DNA of 60,588 nucleotides, taken from Ichthyophthirius multifiliis. Taxonomy: Eukaryota; Ciliophora; Oligohymenophorea; Hymenostomatida. Every line of letters starts with the position of its first letter. Positions within the stretch are counted from its first letter, which is position 1. The position numbers and the translations under genes are program-made. The notes under the pieces were generated by a model that searched no databases, had not been told where the DNA came from, and worked only from the letters and a program-made list of their open reading frames with translations. Shown here one piece after another: positions 1 to 13,373 of the stretch. Location: NCBI RefSeq assembly GCF_000220395.1, contig NW_004086797.1, positions 1 to 60,588 on the forward strand. Reading direction: 5' to 3'.

Positions 1-1414
1 GTTTAATTATTAATGTTTAATTTTTATTTATAATATAAAATAGTTATATAAAATCGAAACTTAAAATTTAATTAGTAAACTTTAAGCTTTAGATATTAAA
101 CAATAAGAAATATGCTAATAAAAAGAAATATTGGTTTTTTAAAAAAATTATTAATAATAGAAATTAATTGATATTAATTTTACTATAAAATAATAAGAAA
201 TTCAATTAGAAAATTTGAAATTGAAAAACTAAAATTTGAAATATTAATAAAATTAGAATAAATATTAACAAAAATTGGAATAAATATAATTGGAATAATA
301 AAATCTAAAGGAAAAAAATATAGAATATAATAATTAATTGGACAAATATTAAAAAATAGTAAATGATAATAAAAACGATTAATTATATTAACAAAATAAA
401 ATTTTAAAATAATAAATAGTAAAATTACAAAATACTTAATAAAATAAAAAATGAATAAAGTTAAATATATTAAAAAAAAGATTTTTTTTACTTTAAAAAA
501 ATATAAATTTTGAATAAAATATTAAAATAAAATAATTTATAAATTATATATATATTGTATTGTTTTTATTTACAAACATATTTATAAAAATATATATATT
601 TTATATATATGTAAATAAAATAAAAATTAATTTTAATTTATACTATATAATTATAAATAACGAATTTAAATAAAAAATATATAAAATTTAATGAAATTAA
701 ATCGAAAAAATATATCTATATTTTATTATATATATAAATATATATTTTAATAAATATATATATGTATATGTATTTATATATAAATTTATATTTTATATAT
801 CTTTATACATTTATTTATATTTAATTTTGCATTTTTTTATATATATATTTATTTTTTTTAAAAATTATTTTTATTATTTTATAATTTTATAATTATTAAT
901 TTTTACTTTTTTTACATTTTTTTATTTTTGTATTATTTTTTGTTTTTTACATTTATTTGATTATGGGTATAAATTTTAAATCATTTTTCTATAACATTTT
1001 ATTAATTTCTTATTTTGTTAATATATTTTTTTATTAATAATTTTATAAAGCTATATATTAATATATATTTTGTTTAAATAATTATGTATATAAATTTTAA
1101 TAAATCTAATATATTTATTTAATTTTACTTAAATAATTTTTTTTTAAAAAAAATAAATTTTTGATTCAATATATTTCTCTGTCTTTTTTTTAAATAAAAG
1201 ATGTAAAATATAATGCTATATTATTTAATTTTTTAAAAAAGAAATGTAAATAAATTTATATATTGATTACTTAAATTACGTAAATTTTTTTTATATACGT
1301 AATATTTTCAATATGTAATATTATATATTTTTATAAAATTAAATTATATTTATAATAAATATAATTAAAAAAAATACTTTAATAAAAATACAAAATAAAA
1401 AGCATAATATAAAT
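1..1414. other. AT-rich flank, no gene seen
   Basis: This stretch is almost pure A and T with many short TA runs and homopolymers. I found no exon-like reading frame on either strand under the ciliate code and no RNA gene. It is the upstream flank of the acyl-CoA oxidase gene. The left edge carries no telomere, so the chromosome continues beyond the window. Confidence 0.7.
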
Positions 1415-3823
1415 ATGTAAAAATCAAACGAAATATCAATAAATAGACTATCCTAACTAACTCAATAAATTGGACGTATAAAATATATATATAAGAATTT
1501 TTTTAAAAAAATATCTAAAAATTAAATTATTTATAATTGCAATATAGAACTCAGTCCTTAATAATCGCTTTAATATTATCGAAATTTAGGTTCGACATGT
1601 AAAGAAGAATTAAAATAAGCTTTTTACGGTCCCAAATTTTCTTATAGAGACTTAGTATTTGATATAATATGTAATAACTAGGATAAATTTAATGCCCCAT
1701 ATACTGAAGAGCAGGACAGAGAAGCCTAACGTTATTCAGCTTTCAAAGAACTCCATTTCATATAAAAAACATTAAATATGGGTTATAATGAATATTAGAA
1801 AGACCCACATGCGTTCACAATGACTTCTAATGCAGTTTATGCTTGGAGTCCTTCTATTTGTGTAAAATATGGTGTCCATTTCAGTTTATATGGTAAAACA
1901 TTAATGAATATCGGAACTGAAAAACACTTACCTTACATTGATAGAATGATGAAATTGGAAGATATAGGTAGTTTTGGTCTTACAGAAATGTCCCATGGAA
2001 GGTAATTAAATATATTATATTGAATAAATTTTTGATATATAAAAAGTAATGTAAGAGGTATCCGAACAATAGCTACTTATGACAAAAACAACAATGAATT
2101 TGTTATAAATACATCTTCGAAGGAAGACATGAAATTCTGGATTGGTGCAGCTGCTCAAATAGCTAATATAACTGTTTGCTGGGCCCAATTATATATAGAT
2201 GATGTATGTCATGGAGTACATGCTTTTCTAGTACCTATAAGAAATAAGGATACACACAAAACTTTGCCTGGCATAATTGTGGGAGATTGTGGTCCTAAAA
2301 ATGGGCTCGATGGAATAGATAATGGATTTATGATTTTTAATAATGTCAGAGTTCCTTATGATAATATGTTAGATAGATTCTCTTAAATCGAAAATGGGAA
2401 GTTTAAGACTTGGATAGAAAACGACGATAAAAGATTCGGAATTTAAATGAGTAGTTTAAGTGGAGGAAGAATACTAATTGCATTAAATGCGAATCAAAAT
2501 TCAATTATTGCGTTAACTATAGCAGGTAGATATTCAGCTGTTAGAACTTAGTTTGGACCTCCAGGAAAAGCAGAGTAGGCTTTGATTGAATATACACTTA
2601 CTTAGTATAGGATTATGCCTAATTTAGCGGCTACTATTGTTGTATAATTTTCTTCTATTATACTTAATTAACTTTGGGATGCAAATTTAAAGCATTTAAT
2701 GGATGTTAAAAATACACTTGTTAATGAATTGCATGCTATAAGTTCAGCTTTGAAGGCACTTTCTTCATGGTAGGCTTAAATGATTATTTCAGAATGTAGG
2801 TAATTATTAGGAGGTCATGGGTTCTCAGCTTTTAATAGATTCGGATAGCTATATAATGATAATGGTTTATATTTATTTATATACATATTTTTTTTTAATA
2901 AAAAAAACTATAAATTTTTTGTTTTATAGATATTAATGTTACTTGGGAAGGAGATAATAATGTACTTATTTAATAAACTGGGAAGTTTTTATTAGAAGTA
3001 GCAGCTAAGTTATTTTAAGGAAAGTAAGTTTAATTTTAGTGTACTTAATATATTACTGTGCAACCTGTTTTAGGATAATAAATTGAATTTTAAGATACTA
3101 AAGATTTTGTATGTCCGAATAATTTAATAAAAATGCTATAATGGAGAGTTAATTTAGTAATTTTTTTTTTTTTTGGTATTTATATTTTCTTTTTTTCAGT
3201 TATTATAAAAAAGTGTAATGAAATTATAGGAAAATAGATAAAATAATTAAAATTAATGGGACGCTTTTAATAAAACTTAACCTTTATATATTTCTGATTT
3301 AGCTAAATCTTTTGGTGAATGTTGGATGGGTTAATAAACTTTGGAATAAATTAATAGATTAAATAATATGTAAAATAAAGTATTAAATATTTTTAATTCT
3401 TTTTGTTTAATTTAAAAATAAAATAAATAAATAGAAAGTTCTGACTGATTTCTTTGTATTATGGGCACTTGATATTATAAATAAAGATATAGGTAATTTT
3501 AGATAGGGCGGATATTTAAATTGTTAATAACATGATTTAATTAAAAATATTATTATTGATTTATGCGCGTATTATATTATTTATATATATTAATAATATT
3601 TTTTTTTAGAAAACTTAAAGGAGAATATATTAAAATTTTGGATGTTTTAGCTCCTCCTGATTTTATTATTTAAGCACCTATGGGAGCTTATGATGGTGAT
3701 GTCTATAATAGATACATTAGTTAGTTGTTTTCGGCTAAAAATACTTTCGCAAGACCTTCTTGGTGGCATGATATTCATAAAGCTCATAAAAAATATAATT
3801 TTAAAATTAATACTAATTAATGA
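1415..3823 (+). CDS. acyl-CoA oxidase (peroxisomal type), seven exons
   Basis: This is an FAD-dependent acyl-CoA oxidase, which oxidises acyl-CoA to trans-2-enoyl-CoA with release of hydrogen peroxide in the first step of peroxisomal beta-oxidation. Exons are 1415-1475, 1548-2001, 2047-2864, 2930-3156, 3200-3379, 3435-3568 and 3610-3823. All six introns (41-72 nt) are GT-AG and keep one frame to a TGA, giving 695 residues against roughly 660-700 for the family. Seen: the family-typical GxTEMSHGSNVRGIRTIATY block across exons 2-3, GDCGPKNGLDGIDNGFM followed by FNNVRVPYDNMLDRFS, SLSGGRILIA, ECRQLLGGHGFSAFNR and VTWEGDNNVL. The C terminus (KINTNQ) is not a PTS1 signal; the N terminus has RLSQLTQQI, a near but imperfect PTS2, so the targeting route is open. 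The start was chosen because the short first exon puts an ATG in frame with the first intron. Confidence 0.93.
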
Positions 3824-4106
3824 AATGATTTATAAAAAGAATATACTTTATTTTTTATATTTAAGATTATATATAGATATATTTGAATTTTTTGTTATTT
3901 CTTAAAATATTATTTTGATTTTACTATTAATTTTTGTTATTTAAAAATAATTTTAATAATATTTTATTAAAAAAATAAATAATTTAAATAAATATATCAA
4001 TTTTAAATAAATTTTGTAATTTTTTTTTTTAATAAAAAAAAAAATACTATATTTAAATTTTTATTATTTTTTTTTTTTTAAAAAAAAAAAAATTAAAAAA
4101 AAAAAA

Positions 4107-7100
4107 ATGAAAACAACATTAAGTTTAAGAGAACACGTAAAAATAAAAAAAAAACTAAAAAAATATACTTTTTAGATGCAATAAATTTAAGAATAATAAA
4201 AAAATTAAATTCCAAACATAAAATATACTTTAAAAACAGAAGGAAATATACAAAACGATCCCATAAAATAACACCTTATTTCCATATAAAGAAATTTAAC
4301 ACAACAAAATGAATATTCACCTACAAACCAAAAGGGAAATCATAATTTTTCAATATAAAATACAAACAGTAATTAATAAACTTAACGCTCTATTAGAAGT
4401 AAATCAGTATTAGGTTCAAATAATTAAAAATTAGAGCATATAAATTCTCCTAATTTTGCACAGAATGTAATTGGTTAATAAATTAGGACTTATACAGAAT
4501 ATTAATCAAATAAGTCTTTGAATAAAAAATTGACTTCGAGAAATAGTTCTACAAATAGTAATTATTCAAGTACTAATAGGAGAAAAATTTTCGAAAATAA
4601 TAACTAAAAGAGTATTAGATTGGACAATAAAGAAAATATAAATAGTTTAAATGATTAGTAATAACAATAATCTTAATTCTAAGAAAACAGTAATAATTAA
4701 ATGAGAAATTTAATAATATAATATGAAAAAGCAAATGAGAAAATAAAATATTTAGAAGATAATTTTAGAATAGAAATGTAAAATTCCGAGTAATAAAGGT
4801 CTTAAATAAGTATTTTAAAAGAATAATTAACAAAAAATTTAAATGATAATGGGTTTATGAATTTTTTTAAAACAGCTAATTCTTCTTAGAATCTTTCTCA
4901 TATTGATATTTATTTAGAATTGTAGGTTATTAAAAAAAAACTTATTTAAAAGCAAGAAATTATTAATTAGTAATAATAAAATATTAAAAATTTGGAAAAA
5001 GAAACGGATTTTTTTTAAAAAAATGAATTTTTTAATGGATAAATTTAAGATCTTTAGGACGAAAAATAAAACCTTATTTCATTTATTGAAAATTTAAAAA
5101 ATGAAAATGAAGATTTGGAAGAATAATTGAATAATTTTAATAAAAATTAGAAAAATTTAGATATATTAAGGGAACAAAATGGCTTTTTGATCGAAGAAAA
5201 TACAGTTAAAAATGAAGAAATTAATCAAAAGAATAAACATCTTAAAATTCTTGAATAAAAAATGAAAGATTTTGAAGAAACAATAAAAGAAAAAGATGAA
5301 AAAATATTATATTTTGAAGATAAATAAAAAAAATTTGAAGAAAAAATAAAAAATATTGAAAAAGAAGAAAAAAAAAATAAGAAGAAATTTATAAAATTTA
5401 ATTAGAAAAAAATGAAAATTTGGAAAAAATATTAAAAAAAAAGAAGAAGAAATAAAGAATTTATATGAAAAAATCGAGAATATGAATATTTTTTGGGAAG
5501 AATAAAAATAAGATTTTTAAATTAAATTTGAAGATTAAAAAGATAATATTATTACTTTAAATCAAACTCTAGAAGAAATAAATAATGAATTTGAAAAATG
5601 TTAATAAAAATTAAATAATACTAATGATATTTTAAATGAAAAATGTAAACTTTTAGAATTGAAAGAAGATTTTATTAAATAATTAAATACTTAAATTTAA
5701 GTAATATTTTATTTTATTTTAAATATTAATATATTATTTTATTTTTTTAGTAAAATTAAGAATTTTGTAAAGGTAGATTTTAGGAAGAAAAAAATTAAAT
5801 TTTAAAAGAAAATTAGAATCTTTGTTAATAATTGGACTAATCTAAAAATCAGACTTTTATTTAAAAATAAAAAATAACTGATCTTGAATTAGAAATTGAA
5901 GATTTAAAAATTCATTTAAAAGAAAGAGATGAAGATTCGGCTAAATTAAATACTTTGACTATAAAATATTAAGCTAATGTGGAGTTTTATGAGAAAAAAA
6001 TTTCTGAATTAAAAAATTTATGTTAAAATAAAGGATAAGATTAATAAATTTAGAAAAAATTATGTGAAATTTTATATCTTTTAGATAGAAGAGAACGAAA
6101 TTTAGAAGATTATTAAGATATGGACTATATATTAGATGAAATATATTATTAAATATAGAATTTTTGCAATTTTTCAAATGGAAATAGCAGATTTATTAAA
6201 GAAATAGAAATTTTAGAAAAACAAGTAATATTTTATTGTTTAAATTAAAAAAAAACATATTAAAATAAAGAATAAAGAATTAAAAAGAGAATTAAATTAT
6301 TTTAAAGAGGATAAATAAAAATAATAAGTAGATATATTAGAATATATTATAAAAATTTAATAAAAATTCATTAATTCAGATGATATATTGAATATTATTG
6401 AAGAGTTTAATTGTTTAAGCTTTTAAATTTCTTAATTAGAAAATGAAAAAAATATACTTCTTAATAATTAAAATAATACACCTGGATTTACAAAAAAAGT
6501 TTAGAATTTAAAAGAAGAAATAAATTTGCTTTTTTAAAGAAAATAATTGATTGAATAATAAATAGAAAAAGAAGAAATTATTTATAATAAAAAGCTAGAA
6601 AACTATTAAATTTAAGAAAGATAAATTACTAAAGTAATATTTTTATTTTTTTTGTTTTTAATATTTAATAAAAAAAAAAAAGCTTAAGGCTGAAAATAGA
6701 GCTTTAAAGTCAGAATTAGATATTATAAATATAACATAAAACAGCATTAAAAATGATACTAATAGAGTTTCTTATAATTCAAATTCTAATAATTTTAATA
6801 ATAATAACTTTAAATATAATAATTAAAAATAATAAGATATATCAGTTTATGAAACTAATTAACTTGAAAATAATGTCATTTCTACTTATAGTAGAGATGA
6901 AATACCCAAAAATAAACCTTTAGATATTCCAAAATGTGGGAGTAATCATTTTAGGAGTAATATTTTATTTTATTTAATTATTACTTATTTTTAAAATTTA
7001 TTTAATTTAATTATTACCTTTTTTTTAATTTTATTAAATATTTTAAATTTTTTTAATATTTCAAATTATATAAATTATATAATATTTATAATATTTTTTA

Positions 7101-7375
7101 TACATTTTATTTAAATACTTTCTAATTATTTTAACGTTTTATATTATTAACTATTTATTTTATAATAATAATAAGGGAATTTAAGTATTAATAATAATAT
7201 TGGCAATACTAATAATAATTAAAATAATAGTTCTTTTATAAGAAGTAATTGTAATAATGATAATAAAATTTCTTTTATAAGAAATAATCATAATAATGAA
7301 AATAATAATTCGTTAATAAGAAATAATAATAATAATGAAAATAATAATTCTTTTATTAGAAAAAAATATTTTTGA
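4107..7375 (+). CDS. long coiled-coil protein, Q/N-rich, function unknown
   Basis: About 1,000 residues rich in E, K, Q and N with long heptad-like stretches, the pattern of a coiled-coil scaffold; I do not recognise the family. Probable introns: 4137-4175, 5701-5750, 6225-6270, 6634-6682 and a longer, less certain one at 6957-7175 (219 nt). An alternative start without the first intron is the ATG at 4176. The N-terminal 200 residues are low-complexity S/N/Q, the middle is almost continuous coiled coil, and the C terminus contains a 39-bp tandem repeat encoding SFIR plus asparagine-rich spacers. The frame is lost between 5368 and 5442, where two A9 runs lie; coiled-coil sequence resumes in another frame at about 5450, so one or two base miscounts there are likely. 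The gene lies about 280 bp downstream of the acyl-CoA oxidase gene on the same strand. Confidence 0.6.
7232..7360 (+). repeat. 39-bp tandem repeat inside coding sequence
   Basis: Three full 39-bp units begin at 7232, 7271 and 7310, with a partial fourth at 7349. Each encodes S-(F/L)-I-R followed by nine mostly Asn residues. The period is a multiple of three, so copy number can change without breaking the frame. Confidence 0.8.
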
Positions 7376-8421
7376 AAATATATGTAATTTAAATTTAAAT
7401 AATTAATATTTTTTTTTTTTATGGTTTGTATTTTTTATATTTATATAATTTCTTTATATTTTTTTTTTTTAAAAATAATTGTGAAATATTTTTTTTAATA
7501 TAAATAAAAAATAAATAAAATTGTATATTTTTTAAAAATTAAATATAATACCTATTAATATTTAAAATGAAACAAAATTTTACGAATATGCTATATGAAA
7601 ATTTATTCTTTTTATTTTATTTATGTAACTATTAAATAAAGAAAAATTAAATAATATTTACATTTAAAATTAATCAAAAAAATAATAATTTTTTTTTAAA
7701 AAAAAATGAAAATAAAAAACACATTTATTAATTTATTTTTAAATTATTTTTATAAATATAATTATCTAATCTTATTTTTTTTCCTTAAATTTAAAAATAT
7801 ATCTTTATTTTTTCCTCCTTTTAATTAATTAGTTATATTTTTTATATTTATTTATATATATTAATATTTCGGAATATTTAGCAATATTTTTTTCTTTCAA
7901 TAAATAGTAAATATAAATAGAAATTTTAAGTAACTGATATAATTTTTGAACATAAATAGTTTAGAATATTGATTTTTAACAAATACCTTAAATTACAAAT
8001 CCAGAATACTTCAAAATAACGAAAAATGCAAAAAATACTTAAAGTATAAAACTAATATAAGCTAAAAATACTTTTTTAAAGGAAAAAAAAATGCAAATAT
8101 AAATAATGTATTTAAATAAATATAGAGGAAAAAATAAAAAAAAGAATAAAAGAAAAAACTAGAAACAAGAAATATATAATAATATAATAGAGTTCAAAAA
8201 TTAATTAATATTTGTTTCTTGTTTCGTAAGATAAAAAAAATACAAAAATTGTCTTTTGTTATTAAAAAAAAAGGAATCAAAAATAAAAAAAAATATAAGA
8301 AGTATTAAAAAACAAAAAATAATATAATATATAAAGACAATCGAAAATAATTAAAAAACAAAAAAAAACAATAAAACCAAAAAAAAATCAAAAAAAGAAA
8401 AATCAAATAAATAAAATAAAA
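7376..8421. other. intergenic; inverted repeats upstream of RPL10
   Basis: AT-rich spacer before the ribosomal protein gene. Two short inverted repeats are visible: GAAACAAGAAA at 8162-8172 against TTTCTTGTTTC at 8215-8225, and ATTGTCTTT near 8248 against AAAGACAAT near 8333. They lie 90-260 bp upstream of the start codon, where promoter elements of a highly expressed gene could be, but nothing proves a role. A-rich sequence precedes the ATG, as is usual in this window. Confidence 0.45.
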
Positions 8422-9072
8422 ATGGGAAGAAGACCAGCTAGATGTTACAGATAACCTAAAGGTAAAGTGTATCCTAAATCCAGATATAACAGAGGTGTTC
8501 CTGATCCAAAATTAAGAATATACGATGCTGGAAAAAAGAGAGCCCCATGTGACGAATTCCCTTATGTCGTCCATATTGTATCTGATGAAAAAGAATAAAT
8601 CACCTCCGAAGCATTAGAAGCAGCTCGTATTTCTGCCAACAAAAATATGATTAAATTCGTCTCAAAAGAAAACTTCCATTTAAGATGTAGAGCTCACCCA
8701 TGGCACGTACTCAGAATTAATAAAATGTTATCATGCGCCGGTGCAGATAGACTTTAAGCAGGTATGAGAGGTGCTTTTGGTAAAGCATTGGGAAAAGCAG
8801 CAAGAGTTTATATTGGAAAGGTTTTATTCTCGATTAGATGTAAAGAATAACACGTTAAATTTGCTATAGAATCTCTCACTAGAGCTAAAGCTAAATTCCC
8901 TGGCAGATAAAAAGTTGTCGTTTCTTAAAAATGGGGTTTCACTAACCTTACAAGATATTAATACTCTAAATTGAGAAAGGAAGGAAAGTTAATTCCTGAT
9001 GGCAGCAATGTTAAGGTTTTAGGAGTAAGAGGTCCTTTGTCTAGATTACCATTATTCAGATAATAAGAATGA
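8422..9072 (+). CDS. RPL10: 60S ribosomal protein L10 (uL16)
   Basis: Single-exon gene of 216 residues, the usual eukaryotic L10 length. It sits near the peptidyl-transferase centre and helps join the subunits. The start [20 protein letters not shown] and the later [34 protein letters not shown] and [14 protein letters not shown] blocks are diagnostic. Gln codons at conserved positions are TAA, which fixes the genetic code of the whole window, and the gene ends at TGA. Codon choice is richer in C and G third positions (GTC, CTC, ACC) than in neighbouring genes, as expected for high expression. There are no introns. It is the most secure call in the window. Confidence 0.98.
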
Positions 9073-9920
9073 GGAAAAAATTGAATGTATTTTTTTTTTT
9101 TTTTCTTCTTTTTTATTAATTTATATATATATAAATTAATTCACGCATTTTAGTTTTGATATTAGTTTATTTTTTACTTTGAATGAATTTTGTTGAATAT
9201 TGAATGTTTTTAGAATGTGTGTGTCTTATTTATATATATATATATATTTAATTATGTTTTTTGTTTATTTTTTAAATTTAAAGCAATATTTAAACAAAAT
9301 CATTTTTTTTTTTTTAACTTTTTAATTTCTTATTTATTTATTTTTGATAACAATTAATATATAAATACATAAAATATATCTTCATATTGAAATATTCAAT
9401 ATTTGATTTTTTTATTTTTTTGAGGTAAAAAAAATATTTCTTTTTATTTTTATTAATTATGTATGCATTATTATTTTTATAAAATTATTTTTATTTTTTA
9501 AAAATTATATAAAATAAAAAATTAAATTTATACATTATTTATTATATACTTACTTTTTTATAAAGATTTTTATAAATATATATATATATATTATTATAAA
9601 ACTTAAAATTTTTATTAAGATGTTTTAATATTATTAAAAATAAAAACCTTAATTTTTTTTTTAATAAAAACTGGCATTTATTAATGTATAATTATAAAAC
9701 ATTTATAAAATGAAGTTTTAATAATATATAAAAATAAAGTAAAACTTTATAAAAATTAATATTATTCATAATTAAATAACTTTTTTACACTTTAGTAATT
9801 TATTTTATTTATTTAATAATCTCATACAATAAAATCTATAAACAGATAATAAATAATAAAAATATTTTATTTTATAAATAATTCTATAGGAATAAATTTT
9901 ATTTAAATTTATCAAAAAAA
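9073..9920. other. intergenic, nothing seen
   Basis: RPL10 3' flank, then AT-rich spacer with long T runs just after the stop and TA repeats near 9233-9246 and 9579-9590. No gene or RNA signature was found. Confidence 0.65.
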
Positions 9921-11023
9921 ATGGAAGTATAAAAAGAATTCAAATTTGATAAATAAATAAATTAAGATATATACAAATAGTAATTAATATTGAAAAAAAG
10001 ACCTGAATTTATACTGGATTGTGCAACAAAATAAGCCATGTTACCTAAATATGATGGCTTAAAAGATAAAAATTTATAATAATATTTTTAAAAATAAACT
10101 ATGTAACATCTATTAATGTAATAAGGATTAGTAAAAAATAATAAATTTTATATATTTTTATTCAAATTTAGTAAAATAATAAAAATTAAAAATACTTTTC
10201 TTAAGTAAAAAATAATTCAACCAATCAACTTAAAAATCTAAATAGAAATAATAATAAAAGCCAAAGCAATAAATTGCCAAATATAAAAAATATTTATTAA
10301 ATGAAAAAAATTTAATATTAAACTATAAAAAATAATTCTGTTTTATAAAATTTTTATTAAGAATAATAATAAAAATTATAAAAATAAATCCCATATTATA
10401 AACCACTGCTGAGTAATACTTATAGAAATATATCTAAAGGCATTGCTAAAAATGTAAGTAAAAGTACTCATTAATTAAATTAATAGAAATAATATCTGAA
10501 TAATAATAAAAATTGGGAATATATAAAAAATAGCAAAAATTAAAATATAAATATCAATGAAAATTAAATAATTAAAAATAAAGGAAATGGATATTTAAAT
10601 TTAAATCAAAATGAGAATATAAAATACTAAGATATCATAAATGCAAATTAAAATTAGAATGAATAACTCAGTAATTATAATCAAAATTATAAATAAAACT
10701 AAAATTAAAATTAAAATGGCTGTTAAACTGGAAATTAATATTAAAATTTATAAAAAGATAATAATAATTATGTAAATAATAATAATGATCAAAATTAGAA
10801 TTCTAGAAATATTTAAAGTCCTAATCAATCTGTATTTATATACATACATACATAAATATTTTACATTTTTATTATTTAATTTTTTGTTATAAAGTAAAAC
10901 GAAACTTTAACTGATAAAAAAAGTATAGATCAAAACACTAATTAAGAATAATATTTATCTAAATAATAATTCAAAGCAATGTTATAACAATATAAATAAA
11001 AATTGTAATTAAAAATAAGTTGA
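9921..11023 (+). CDS. Q/N-rich low-complexity protein, function unknown
   Basis: Three exons (9921-10130, 10172-10831, 10895-11023) join in frame across GT-AG introns of 41 and 63 nt to give 332 residues ending at TGA. The first 70 residues are the most ordered and include KKRPEFILDCATKQAMLPKY. The rest is dominated by Asn and Gln (about half of the residues between 150 and 290) in imperfect short repeats, largely from TAA and AAT codons. No catalytic or binding motif is visible. Such tracts are frequent in ciliate proteins and are often disordered. It could be a scaffold or a regulator; no function is inferred. Confidence 0.7.
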
Positions 11024-11523
11024 TTGTATAAATTATTTTGTTTTACTTACAGAAAATAATTATAAAAAAATAATAAAAAATTATCAATTATAAAAATAAA
11101 ATTAAATATAATTTTTTATTTTATTATTTTTTTAAAAATAAATGTATATTCTATATTTAATTTTTTGTAAACTTTTTTAAAATAAAATCTATAATTTTTA
11201 TAATCCTTTATAAATATTAATTATAATATTTTTAAAATATATTTATTTAATATTAAATTATTAAAATAGTTTAATTTAAAATATATATTATATTACGATA
11301 ATAATAATCTTGAAATTTTCCATATAAAAATAAATAATGAATTAAAAATTTTATTTATTGTATTTAATATTATTATATAGATATATATTTTTTATTTTTC
11401 CCCAAATGTCTTTATTGAAAGTTATATTTTAATAAGAAATAAAAATAAATATTTATAAAACAACAATAAAATAAATAAAAATTTTATTAATAAAATTAAA
11501 AATATTATTTATCAAATAAAATT
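11024..11523. other. intergenic, nothing seen
   Basis: AT-rich spacer between two plus-strand genes with no exon-like frame. An A-rich leader precedes the next ATG. Confidence 0.65.
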
Positions 11524-11788
11524 ATGACAACCTTACTTAAAAATAAATCTTCATTTTTGCCACCAATAAATGGCACAAATAAATCTAGTTAGTACGAAAA
11601 ACGCTTAAATTATTTAGGAGAATAAAAAGAATAGAAATCTCCTGATTTTTTTAAAGATACTAGAGTAAATAGTTGTTCTTATATAAAAGTCAAAGTAAAT
11701 GTCCCGTAAGCAGTCCCTTATTATACTTTAGCTAATTAATCATATGCAGATAAAATAACAAAAAGTACATATATAAATTCATTAAATA

Positions 11789-11838
<50 letters not shown>

Positions 11839-12221
11839 CATATTTATATTTATTAATATTTTTAAACTAAACATATTTTTAATATAAAAATTAGTGATGT
11901 TTATAAAATAAGACAATTTTAACATGCTGGAATGAAAAATAAATTACTTGAACCATATTCTATGAATTCATACAGAAACAGATTACCTATAAAAGATGTA
12001 GATTTATAATTTTAAAATGCTACTTAGATTGAACTTGGAAACAGATAGTAAAAATTTATATATTTTTTTTACATATATATTTTTAAAGTTAAAATGTTTC
12101 AAGAAGATTTATAAGCCAATCTAAAAACACATATGGAAATTTCGGAAAATTTGACCCTGTTAGTAATCCTGGAATTAATTCTAGATGTACTAAATGGCAT
12201 CATTATCTTTAAAGCAAATGA
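11524..12221 (+). CDS. small basic protein, 183 residues, unrecognised
   Basis: Three exons (11524-11789, 11895-12047, 12089-12221) give 183 residues. The composition is ordinary, without the low complexity of its neighbour, and aromatic and Pro/Gly residues suggest a real conserved protein: SFLPPINGTN near the start, HAGMKNKLLEPYSMNSYRNR in the middle, and GNFGKFDPVSNPGINSR then TKWHHYL at the C terminus. There is no signal peptide or membrane segment. The Pro/Gly/Tyr-rich extended character resembles small microtubule-lumen proteins of cilia, but that is only a guess from style. The first intron (105 nt) contains a (TA)n run. The third-exon frame was chosen because it alone yields the ordered C terminus and a TGA. 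Confidence 0.7.
11795..11832. repeat. (TA)n microsatellite in an intron
   Basis: A pure TA run of about 38 bp lies inside the first intron of the 183-residue protein gene and accounts for that intron being more than twice the usual length. Confidence 0.9.
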
Positions 12222-13373
12222 TTTTATTAAATTTAGAAATTTTTTTATTTTTTTTTTGATATAAATATTATAAATTGTAATAAATATATGTTTTGTTCTT
12301 TCATTAACCAAAAAAATATTATACATAATTATATTTTTTATGTTTAAAGCTTTTAACTCTATTTGTTAATGCTTGAAATAACTAATTTTTAGAAATATTA
12401 AATACTAATCATATAAATATAATTAAAATATTACATTAAAAACAAATAAGGTTCTTATCACTATTATTATTTTAATTTAAAACAAAGAGTTTTAAAATAG
12501 TAAATTACAATCTTTATTTAGTTAAATAATAGTATTTTTTTAATCTATAAGAAAAAAAAAAGTATATTTTAAATATATTAAGGCTTTATTATTTATTATA
12601 TCAGTATCATTTGGTAAAATACTGGTTATTTAATTTTATTTTCTAATCATAATTTATATGGATCGAATTTTATTATCTAAAAAATATTTAATGTAATTTA
12701 TTATATAAATAAATTAAATAAAGGAAATTTAGTCTTTTATTAATTTATATATTTTATATATTATACAATTTTTATAAAAAAATATTTTTATATTTAATTC
12801 AGATTTTCTATTTGTGATTATTAAATATATTTTTAATAATTTTATTTATCATTTTTAACAAATTTTAAATTATTAATTAATTTTTCAAAAAATTCCTTTA
12901 ATTGTATCTTTTAAAACATTTCTTAAATATGGATTTTTTGATGTTTCATTCATATTAATTGAATTTTTTATTTATCATTTCTTTGAATTCTTATTTTAAA
13001 CATAGACTATCTTATTTATGTTTAAGTATAAATTTTTCTAATATTTATATTATACATTATATTATATTTAAAATTATATTTAATACAGGGTTTTTTGTTT
13101 CTTTATATAATAAAAAAAAACTAACAAAAATCTTAAAAGTAATAGTTTTCGTTCATTTTTTTTATGATAAATAATAAAATTATTTGTTTTTATTAAGAAA
13201 ATCTACAAATATTATTATTAAAAAAAATAAAATTAATGAGAAAATAAAAATAATAGTATCTATAATTTATATATATAATAAAAATATATTTATTAAAAAA
13301 AAAAAAATATTTATAAATATACATATTTTATAAATAAAAATATAAATATTTAAATAACTAAATAAATATATTT
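12222..13373. other. intergenic between convergent genes
   Basis: The spacer lies between the 3' ends of a plus-strand and a minus-strand gene. It is AT-rich with occasional hydrophobic-looking short frames, which is what T-rich DNA gives by chance. No RNA gene or repeat was identified. Confidence 0.6.

Noticed and set aside
5362-5442. Programmed ribosomal frameshifting of the Euplotes kind at the AAA-TAA context in the coiled-coil gene
   Set aside because: Similar breaks in many genes lie in A or T runs of varied context and in both directions, which fits miscounted homopolymers, and Euplotes-type shifting is not known in oligohymenophoreans.
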